DNA of 64,000 nucleotides, from contig MU008165.1 in assembly GCA_010909165.1 (NCBI GenBank), positions 1,116,001 through 1,180,000 of the forward strand, written 5' to 3'. This DNA comes from Anthoceros angustus. Its lineage: Eukaryota > Streptophyta > Anthocerotopsida > Anthocerotales > Anthocerotaceae. Below, in pieces: positions 56,752 through 64,000 of the stretch. The notes under the pieces are model-generated. The model made no database searches and was not told the origin of the DNA. It saw only the letters and a program-made list of their open reading frames with translations. A program made the translations under genes and the position numbers. The stretch's first letter is position 1. The number at the start of each line of letters is the position of its first letter.

Positions 56752-57162
56752 AATCCGGCTTCCAGCTTCGACGTAGGCTGCAATTGGCCAGCACCGCAAT
56801 CTTCGCAGCAACGCCTTCCCTGGCCCCTCCTGGGCATCCTCGTGGTAGGTTCTCGTTGCGTCTGTTCATTTTGTTTTGTGCCAAACGCCGTGTCTCTGGC
56901 TTGCCTGCGGTGCCCAGGCTCGTCCCCTGCGCTTCTTGGGTTGCAACGCCCTTGGGCATTTCTTGCTTTGCCTGTTTCCCCTCCCTGCAGTTTAGTTTGA
57001 AAGTGAATTTTTGCGGCGCAGCCGGGGGCTCCGTCGGGCGGTTGCACAACCATCAGCAGCAGTGTGCGCACTTTTGCGGGGAGGTTGTTGATTGGTGGGT
57101 GTTTGAGTGATTCATGGTAGGTGGCATCTTGGGTGCCGCTTCCGAGGACACGCGGGGGCGGG

Positions 57163-58707
57163 ATGGCTAGTCTCTCGGCGTTGAAGAGGAGGACGATGGA
57201 AGATTTTCCGCGCGTCTGTCTGCAGCGGGCAGGGCCAAGTCCTGCGGTGAAGAGGAGGAGGACGGAGGAATTTTCCAGGCTGGTTTATGTGCAGCGGAAG
57301 GGCCTTGGTCCACCTATGGCAGTGAAGAAGCGACGGGTGGAGGATTGCTCCCTCGTGCCTGTGCAGCGGAAAGGGCCGCCGGATATGGTGCAGTTCAAAC
57401 GTGCGCTCAAGGAGATGAAGAGCAGGGTGGATATGGTGAAGATTACGCTCAAGTTCTTCGACCAGTACAGGCGGTGGCTGGTGCAGCAGGGAAGGAGTGG
57501 GAGGCTTGATCTTGAGGCTAGGGAATTTATGAAGAGGCATGGCTTGACATTGAATCAGGAGAAGCGCAGTGGAGCTGTTCCGGGGGTGGACGTTGGGCAG
57601 AAGTTCTATTATCGCTGGGAACTGGATATCGTGGGAATGCATTTTAGTCCGCAGGGTGGAATAGACACAAGGAGTGATGGGAAGAGCAGTGTGGCCACCA
57701 GTGTCATTGTTTCTGGAGGATACGAGGATGACGTGGACGATGGAGATGATGTGCAGTATACGGGGCAGGGGGGGAACGATTACTCCAGGACGAAGAAGCA
57801 AGAGGCCGACCAGAAATTGGTGCGAGGTAATAAGGCAATGGAGCTTGCGCAGAAGAGGGGGTATCCGATAAGAGTGGTACGAGGAGTAGCGGATGAGGGG
57901 AGTCCGTCGAAGAAGGCTTACACCTATGGAGGCCTCTACAAGATCTATCGTTCTGAGAACAAGCCTGGATTGTCAGGCCATCTGGTGTGGACCTTCTACT
58001 TGCGGCGGATTCCGGGGCAGGCACCCCTGCAGACCCAAAAAGTCCGATTCCTTCCAGGGAAGCGAGGTGGTTTAGGTTCGCGCAGGGGATTGTTGCTCGC
58101 AGATGTGACAAAGGGCCAGGACATGCTTCCTGTCCCGGTTGTCAACGACCTCAATGAGGATGACTCCCTCCCACCAGTGTTCAGCTGCTGCTCGGTGATG
58201 AGATATCCTGAGAAGCCGAGGAGGTCCTCGTCAGGCTGTGCTTGTGACCATACCCTCTGTCAAGGGTCGCAAGCTTGTGCTTGCCGTGCTAAGAATGGTG
58301 GGGAGTGGCCTTACACTCCGGAGGGCACTCTGGTGCGGGCGCAGCCGGTCGTTTTCGAATGTGGTCCGAGTTGCAAGTGCAACCCCAAGACTTGCCCTAA
58401 CAGGGTCACTCAGAAGGGAGGGAAATTTCGCCTCGAAGTCTTCAAGACCAAGTTGACGGGCTGGGGATTGCGTTCATGGGACTCCATTCCGCCTGGAAGC
58501 TTCATCTGTGAGTTCACGGGAGAGATAATCGACAGCGACGAAGCACTGAGAAGGGAGTTGGACGATCAGTATATGTTTAGTTTGGATTACGGTAGCGGGA
58601 CAGCAAATCGGTGGGGAACCCAGTTCGAAACGATGACTGTTGCCCAATTCAAGGAGTTGATTCACTTGATCGATATGCCCATGCACTCTGTTGTCCAGTA
58701 TCAGTGA
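57163..58707 (+). CDS. SUVH-type histone H3K9 methyltransferase, truncated in the SET domain
   Basis: Intron-less ORF from ATG 57163 ([16 protein letters not shown]), as in most plant SUVH genes. An SRA/YDG domain at about residues 137-300 ([46 protein letters not shown]) reads methylated cytosine. The cysteine-rich pre-SET, about 345-420, has [17 protein letters not shown] and [15 protein letters not shown] for the zinc cluster. SET begins [20 protein letters not shown] and [10 protein letters not shown]. After about residue 484 (ANRWG) the frame runs into sequence antisense to CSN2, so the NHSCxPN box and post-SET cysteines are absent. As written it cannot methylate. The family deposits H3K9me2 in the nucleus and supports CHG methylation and transposon silencing. 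Confidence 0.85.
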   Translation: MASLSALKRRTMEDFPRVCLQRAGPSPAVKRRRTEEFSRLVYVQRKGLGPPMAVKKRRVEDCSLVPVQRKGPPDMVQFKRALKEMKSRVDMVKITLKFFDQYRRWLVQQGRSGRLDLEAREFMKRHGLTLNQEKRSGAVPGVDVGQKFYYRWELDIVGMHFSPQGGIDTRSDGKSSVATSVIVSGGYEDDVDDGDDVQYTGQGGNDYSRTKKQEADQKLVRGNKAMELAQKRGYPIRVVRGVADEGSPSKKAYTYGGLYKIYRSENKPGLSGHLVWTFYLRRIPGQAPLQTQKVRFLPGKRGGLGSRRGLLLADVTKGQDMLPVPVVNDLNEDDSLPPVFSCCSVMRYPEKPRRSSSGCACDHTLCQGSQACACRAKNGGEWPYTPEGTLVRAQPVVFECGPSCKCNPKTCPNRVTQKGGKFRLEVFKTKLTGWGLRSWDSIPPGSFICEFTGEIIDSDEALRRELDDQYMFSLDYGSGTANRWGTQFETMTVAQFKELIHLIDMPMHSVVQYQ

Positions 58708-60999
58708 AACCAGCAAATGCTCCACATCCTTCTCAGGGATGTTCAACTCCTGCAAGAGGTGGAGAGTGAGGGACCGGTTCAGAAGCGTGTGTGTGCCTGG
58801 AAACATTAGGAAACCACTTGGAAAGTAATCTGAAACTGAATCCCATACCTTTGATACGAAAGGAATTCGAATACGAGTATAGGGCTTGATCAGCTTCAAC
58901 AGGACTTGAGTACGGATGTTCTTCAAGAGATCCTCGATATAATTCCGAATGAAGGGGTCATCCATGATGGTCTTGCGGTTGTTCTGGGAAAGCATAAATA
59001 GTTGACCGACTCAGGACCTCGATCCGAGTTAGGCTGTGAAGCGTTAAGAATCAGCCCCTCTAACCTTCAGGATCTTCTCAAACTCCAAGATCTCGTTCCT
59101 CTGATACGCGGCCACCAGATTTGTCATGGCAAGAATTTCAGAGTCGTTCTTGTACCTGGCACACACCATCACGACTTCACACTAAATCAGGCCAATTCAG
59201 ACCACTTACCTCAGTTTTAAACATTTCGGTTCACCAAAACTTACGGCTTTGCTTCCTGGCCATCGAAGGGATTCACTTCTGATTCCATCAACATGTTGGC
59301 GAGAACTAAATACCTGCACAAAATAAGATGCAGCAATTCAAAAAACTCAGCTTTCAGTCACAAATATCTCAGACAGCTATAACCACACTTTCAGTCAAAA
59401 CATTTAGCAGGAACTTTGTTCAGCATACTTGAGACACTGTATCCGACGTTGTGTGCCTGCTTCGTCGTAATTCTTGAAAGCATCAAAGAAATCTTGAGCG
59501 GCCTCAGCCCATTGACGTTCGGCCATGTGCATTTTTCCACCACACTCATGTATGATGCCCATGATGCGCGGGTGAGGGATTGCTGATTTGATGGATAATG
59601 CCTTCTGGTAGAGTTGCTGCAATGTCAAACAAAAAACGTCAAGGCCCTGCACCCGAACTCCAAGATGCAGGTCAGGAAGGAGTTCCCGTTGTCAGGAATA
59701 CTTGGGACTCGTGACCATTCCAGATTTATGGAAGCGAGAGTTGTGCAAGCAGACCAGGCAAAGGTTCGACTGATCCACATTCAGGCAGTCAGTTTGCCAC
59801 CCCAATACAGGTCAGATACCCCATAGCCTGCCTACTGCAGTACAAAAGATTGGGTCACCATGTTTCTGCAGAAACGCAACTTGTCAGCAACAAGCCTGAG
59901 TACCTTCAACTTCTTGTTGTTCTTTGTCTCAGTGTACATTTGAATTTCAATGGCATAAACTTCGAGAAGCTGTGTCCCCTTCTTCTGATCATCGGAGCCA
60001 TCTTCCCTTTGGCAAGATTTGTGCAGTTCCTTTAAAATCTGTCAACATGTTCCATAAATCCCCAGTAAGAATCACATCCGAGTAATCAGGGGCATATGTC
60101 ACGCAATATCCTTCTACAAATTAAACACAAGGAGGATCACCTTGTTCATGCGACTGTACTCTCCCATGTCGAACCATAGCTTGCAAAGTTTCAGATTCGT
60201 CTTGAACCAAAGCCTCTACAATGACAACAGAGACCCAGAAACGTCACGTTTTCAAATAGTGACAGACAACGGCATGGAGGCTTCATCTACTGGTCCATGG
60301 ACAAGCTGCATCTTGAACTGAATCGCAGAGAAGAAATCCAATTTCCAGAAAAGACAAAACAAAATTCTCACCTCGTTTTTTGCTTCTTCAAGAGCTTTCA
60401 GCGTGGTTTGGTAGAACTCTTGGAGAAGCTCCAAGTTCTGGCTGGCACTACCAGAAACAAAATCCAAAATATTGTTGATGCACTTCTCACTGTAGTTCCG
60501 TGTTACAGCAGACTTGATATATGTCAACATTTCTCTATACGCATCCATCATGGCCTGATAGTTGCTCATGCGATAGTGGAGTTTCACCGTTTGCTTCAAA
60601 GCCTTGAAGCCCCTGCTCAAAATAAAAAGTCACTTGGATCCGAATGGACCAAACTATGGCAACAAGTAAAACAACCTGTGCTGGCAATCTCTTCAAGTTC
60701 ATACCACTCTCCCTTCACCCCTTCCATGGTAACCACCTCATCGAAGCCTCTGAGTGCCCCTTCCGGCTCGGTCTCCACCAAACCTGGTGACAACATAAAC
60801 GTTAAGTGACAAATGAGAGTAGTCCAAGCCAGCTACCCTCAGTGCAGAGACCTGATGCAACACGAGCTCCCTTCCGCAATTTCACCAAACAACCACCTTT
60901 GGAGTTGTAGTACTGATTCTCAATGTCGACATCCTGCTCTTCGGTCTCCTCATCCGAATACTCGAACCCGTAGTCCTCCATATCCGCATCTTCAGACAT
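58616..60999 (-). CDS. CSN2: COP9 signalosome complex subunit 2
   Basis: Ten exons fit GT-AG introns: 60999-60897, 60783-60705, 60612-60372, 60215-60141, 60038-59904, 59616-59429, 59313-59245, 59155-59065, 58983-58849 and 58749 to about 58616-58636. The start is [18 protein letters not shown], the conserved acidic N-terminus. Further anchors are [57 protein letters not shown] and the PCI part ([40 protein letters not shown]). Homology ends at VNQLLELGN; the usual final 25-30 residues are missing at the junction with SUVH. CSN2 is a TPR-like/PCI scaffold subunit of the complex that deneddylates cullin E3 ligases. A split 5' leader (donor near 61158) is likely. Confidence 0.9.
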
Positions 61000-61445
61000 A
61001 GCAAACGACGCAAGGATTAAGTTCCTCCACGGCAGCTTCTGAGTGAAGTCATCAATCATCCCACCCAAGAAGGCGTCTTCCTCCCAGCCAAGCTACAGGA
61101 GGATTCCCCACCTTTGAACCCTACGACGAACACAAACCACCTGATTCAGCTGACTTACCGGAATCCATTGCTGCGCATCCGCAGAAACAGAAATCCGAGG
61201 AGAGTGACGCTGTCCGAGACCTCGTCCGCTTCTGCCGCTCTTTTCTGACTGAATACGCAAATAACTCCCCCGGCCCTCTGCTACAACGAACAGTGCGTTC
61301 CCACTGGCAATGATGCTCATAAATTAATACCGATAACCTGTAAATTTCGGGGTAGCGAGGTTTGAGACGTCTCGGATTTGCGAAGCCTGAGGTCCCGAGA
61401 ACACATCAGCGCAGCCGAGCAAACTTTCGAGGTCACAGCGACAAG
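61000..61445. promoter_or_regulatory. Shared upstream region of CSN2 and Mini-RNase III
   Basis: 446 bp between divergent ATGs, which must hold both promoters and leaders. On the minus strand a GGTAAGTCAG donor at about 61158 and a TCGTAG acceptor near 61120 suggest a short leader intron for CSN2. No TATA box is obvious, as often in housekeeping genes. Confidence 0.5.
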
Positions 61446-62195
61446 ATGATTCTTCGGATGCAGGATGCGATCACCTGCGTCTCTGCTGCTTGTTGGTGTG
61501 ACGATTTTCCAGTTGAAGCTTCTGCATGCCCTAGTCGGGCGAGGTTGAGGAGGAGGGAATGCAGAGCAGGCGCGTGGCCATGGCCCAGCCTGAGCCCTAG
61601 CCCGTCTGTGGCGCCTTCATCGGAGCCGGGTGTGCAGAGTCCCAGGCCGAAGAGGCAGAGACTCAGCCTGGCCAAGCTACTGCAGCGCAGCCCTGCGGAG
61701 ACGGAAAGGGCCGGGGAAGGGAGTATGGTAAGGGATGCGGACGGGAGAGTGTGGCTGCCTGCTGCACCGGCTGTTCCCCGTCCCCGGGCTGTGCACAATG
61801 CTGCATCTTTGGCATACCTGGGAGATGCCATCTACGAGTTGTACGTGCGTCGGCATTTTCTTACACCTCCGCAGAGCATCGAGATGTACAACACCCGGGT
61901 TCAGGCTCTGGCGTGCTGCGAAGCGCAGGATGCGCTGCTGAGGAGGCTGGTGAAGGATAGGTTTCTGTCGGATGAGGAGGAAGATGTGCTCCGATGGGGA
62001 CGGAACGTGAAAATGGGACACAAGAGAGCTACCAAGCGGGCAGGAACGGCCGTGTATAATAGTGCTTCTTCGCTGGAGACTCTGATAGGATACTTGTACT
62101 TGACCAATTCTGACAGACTTGACCAGATGATGTCCAAGCTTGGCCTCCATGGTGATGGAGCTCTGGTTGACGTTGGGCCGGAGCCTCCTTCCTGA
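61446..62195 (+). CDS. Mini-ribonuclease III-like protein, probably plastid
   Basis: A 249-residue intron-less ORF. ATG 61446 (MILRMQDAITCVSAACWCDD) is the first in-frame Met; the frame is open upstream without ATG. The first 110 residues are Ser/Arg/Pro-rich with few acids, fitting a transit peptide and spacer. Residues about 120-225 form one RNase III domain: LAYLGDAIYELYVRRHF (catalytic Asp in GDA, Glu in YE), MYNTRVQALACCEAQDALL, LSDEEEDVLRWGRN and SSLETLIGYLYLTNSDRLDQ (second acidic site). There is no double-stranded RNA-binding domain, the hallmark of Mini-III. Plant homologues mature 23S rRNA and degrade introns in chloroplasts. Well preserved. Confidence 0.88.
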   Translation: MILRMQDAITCVSAACWCDDFPVEASACPSRARLRRRECRAGAWPWPSLSPSPSVAPSSEPGVQSPRPKRQRLSLAKLLQRSPAETERAGEGSMVRDADGRVWLPAAPAVPRPRAVHNAASLAYLGDAIYELYVRRHFLTPPQSIEMYNTRVQALACCEAQDALLRRLVKDRFLSDEEEDVLRWGRNVKMGHKRATKRAGTAVYNSASSLETLIGYLYLTNSDRLDQMMSKLGLHGDGALVDVGPEPPS

Positions 62196-62754
62196 GGCGG
62201 CATCTTCACCGTTCTGGACAACGATTCTGCGAGCCACCGCTTCTGCTCTCTCGCAGCGACTCGATGGCCAGTTGCCTTGTCTCAAACCAGGCTGGTAGCT
62301 GGATGTGCCGTCCGCTTGTAAGTAGGGGCCGACTCTGTGTCATGTCTCTGTCATGTCCTTCCAGTCAACTGCTTTGCTCGTTGGTGTCGTAACAAAACCT
62401 GGGTACGTCTGAAGCAGGTTGGAATAAATTCCACATGCTCGAAGGGTGGGGGACTGGCGTCTCTGTCAGGATGGAGAGCCCTTTCGGTGAGCTTCGTGAT
62501 GTGGAACACCAAGACACCATGCTGGCTTTTGAAGACCAAACTGCAATCCTGGCTGGCCTTCGAAGCCCAAAGCAGCATGCTGAAGCTAGCATCTACGTGG
62601 TGCGGCGTGCTATCTCACCACGACAACACAAGGACCGGCTTCCTTTGGTTATTAGTGACTGGTCGAGTACATAATTTCAGCGAAGCTTGAACTTGTGTTT
62701 CTGAAATAGGCAGCCCTTATATCTTTCCTTGCCACCGATAAAATGCCCTGTCAA
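62196..62754 (+). other. 3' flank of the Mini-RNase III gene
   Basis: About 560 bp with no recognised coding sequence. It probably includes the 3' UTR. Confidence 0.4.
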
Positions 62755-63071
62755 TGAAATGGCGGGGCCATGGCGATGTCCAAGAACGCATGGGCCAGAT
62801 GAAGGACGGTGCTTCATGCCACCGGAGTTGCTCAGCAGAAGGCTATTGATACCAAGAACAACACCGGCAACATGCTGCAGCAGGTCACCACCGCTGCCCA
62901 GCAATTTGTGCCTTCCTAGAAATCTTGAACGCTTCGAAAGGCATGCAGGTTCAGCTGGTGTTGACATCATGAATGTTTCAAATGCACTTCTAGGCTGGAG
63001 ACAGGACCAAGCAGGCAGCCGAGGGAGCAATGGACAAGGTGAAGGGAGCTTTCTCTTCCAACGTTAATTGA
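62755..63071 (+). pseudogene. LEA-like small protein, two exons, frameshifted
   Basis: Exon 1 ends at 62883 and has MAMSKNAW then, after a frame change, GVAQQKAIDTKNNTGNMLQQ. A GT-AG intron, 62884-62993, joins in phase to AGDRTKQAAEGAMDKVKGAF and a stop at 63071. Lys/Ala/Glu/Gly-rich 11-residue-like repeats (TKQAAEGAMDK) are typical of group 3 / LEA_4 dehydration proteins. A stop at 62800-62802 and a shift break the N-terminal part, through decay or sequence error. Confidence 0.45.
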
Positions 63072-63455
63072 ACAGTAGGCGCGGCAAGTCCTGTACATAT
63101 AGAGGTTAATCTGCAGTAGAGCTAGAACTCTGAAGGGGCGATTAGTTTCTAGCTCCATTGCCTCCTTATTGTCTGTCCAGGGTGTGTTCTCTAGTCCTAT
63201 CTCCGAAGGCGTTTTGTTCGAAACTCTGTATGTAACATTGTAACTACAACTTTGGAGGAAGACATCTGGACTTCTAGCCAGCTGGCGTCCGCTTAGGCGA
63301 GCAATGCCTCAATCCGAATAGGTGATCCGTTGTTGGGGATCGGGAGTCCCGAAAATCCCTGCCTGTGGCTGCTTCCGTGAGTGACCAACTGTTTGTTGCG
63401 AAAACACGAAGGAAATGATCGGTTAACGCTGAATTTAGTAACTCCAAAATTATAT
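63072..63455. other. Non-coding spacer
   Basis: No coding similarity seen. It ends abruptly at the start of the CSN2 duplicate. Confidence 0.4.
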
Positions 63456-64000
63456 GTCACTTGGATCCGAATGGACCAAACTATGGCAACAAGTAAAACA
63501 ACCTGTGCTGGCAATCTCTTCAAGTTCATACCACTCTCCTTCACCCTTCCATGGTAACCACCTCATCGAAGCCTCTGAGTGCCCCTTCCGGCTCGGTCTC
63601 CACCAAACCTGGTGACAACATAAACGTTAAGTGACAAATGAGAGTAGTCCAAGCCAGCTACCCTCAGTGCAGAGACCTGATGCAACACGAGCTCCCTTCC
63701 GCAATTTCACCAAACAACCACCTTTGGAGTTGTAGTACTGATTCTCAATGTCGACATCCTGCTCTTCGGTCTCCTCATCCGAATACTCGAACCCGTAGTC
63801 CTCCATATCCGCATCTTCAGACATAGCAAACGACGCAAGGATTAAGTTCCTCCACGGCAGCTTCTGAGTGAAGTCATCAATCATCCCACCCAAGAAGGCG
63901 TCTTCCTCCCAAGCTACAGGAGGATTCCCCACCTTTGAACCCTACGACGAACACAAACCACCTGATTCAGCTGACTTACCGGAATCCATTGCTGCGCATC
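63456..64000 (-). pseudogene. Partial duplicate of CSN2 exons 1 and 2
   Basis: A near-identical copy of 60629 to about 61180, offset about 2.83 kb. Exon 1 is at 63824-63722 and exon 2 at 63608-63532. Exon 2 is two bases shorter (losses in C runs), giving a frameshift, and a 4-base difference (AGCC) lies upstream near 63908. The breakpoint is inside intron 2. The copy runs off the window, so it may be part of a larger tandem duplication or an assembly overlap. Confidence 0.85.

Noticed and set aside
56616-57110. 164-codon plus-strand ORF before SUVH
   Set aside because: No motif, low-complexity composition, it overlaps the hairpin and the likely SUVH leader, and it would not continue into SUVH.
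57121-57162. Upstream start for SUVH
   Set aside because: The frame is open, but the codon at 57121 is GTG. The first in-frame ATG is 57163.
60813-61001. Plus-strand ORF, seen again at 63638-63826
   Set aside because: It is antisense to CSN2 exon 1; its repetition follows from the duplication.
61093-61320. Separate minus-strand gene between CSN2 and Mini-RNase III
   Set aside because: It contains a good splice donor and lies directly upstream of CSN2, so CSN2 leader is the simpler reading.
61362-61445. Upstream start for Mini-RNase III
   Set aside because: The frame is open, but 61362 is TTG. The first ATG is 61446, which gives a plausible transit peptide.
1-64000. tRNA, rRNA or snRNA genes
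   Set aside because: No cloverleaf, rRNA core or snRNA promoter pattern was recognised by eye. tRNA-like words seen are retrotransposon primer sites.

Overview
The window is nuclear DNA of a land plant. Three conserved plant genes sit in the last 7 kb: an intron-less SUVH-type histone methyltransferase, a ten-exon COP9 signalosome subunit 2, and a plastid-type Mini-RNase III. Everything to the left is dense, nested and heavily decayed transposable elements. Copia elements dominate and a large DNA transposon of an unusual family is present, which makes a non-seed plant (bryophyte, lycophyte or fern) more likely than a seed plant. That last step is inference and weak. LAYOUT. 1-600: minus-strand Copia fragment. 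676-11624 and 34110-34377: one plus-strand Copia element ('A') split by two later insertions. The first is a minus-strand Ty3/Gypsy element (875-7790, target duplication TATTG) inside its 5' LTR. The second is a 22.5-kb terminal-inverted-repeat DNA transposon (11625-34105, target duplication GGCG) inside its reverse transcriptase. The DNA transposon carries a minus-strand gene with a ParB-like 'GGNHS' domain and, divergently, a plus-strand DDE-type transposase-like gene with a 'DN...GHTHD' core. The transposase is itself split by a 9-kb minus-strand LTR element (19726-28760, target duplication GCAGG) with about 2-kb LTRs; I can see only Gag and protease in it, so it is probably non-autonomous. 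34862-41377: minus-strand Copia material ('C') with LTR and primer site at the right. 41378-42393: second copy of the Copia A 3' part. 43195-44583: plus Copia 'D' with a 349-bp MITE. 44806-45222: small unidentified spliced gene fragment. 45347-47731: plus Copia 'B', ended by a reverse-oriented LTR of the A family. 48.2-49.1 kb: unassigned ORF. 49.2-51.0 kb: minus Copia 'F'. 51.0-56.7 kb: a host segment present about three times, interleaved with Copia F pieces, each copy holding a TATA box and a 53-codon ORF. 56.7-64.0 kb: host genes. SUVH and CSN2 converge and both appear to lose their 3' ends at one junction near 58.62 kb. CSN2 and Mini-RNase III are divergent. The first two CSN2 exons are repeated at the right edge. 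TWO CROSS-CUTTING PATTERNS. Several kilobase-scale tandem duplications lie inside the elements. Paralogous copies also differ mainly by small indels and substitutions at CAG/CTG triplets, the plant CHG methylation context. That may be basecalling error at methylated sites, so many frameshifts listed as gene damage may not be real. Copy relations were read by eye; no alignment or database search was run.
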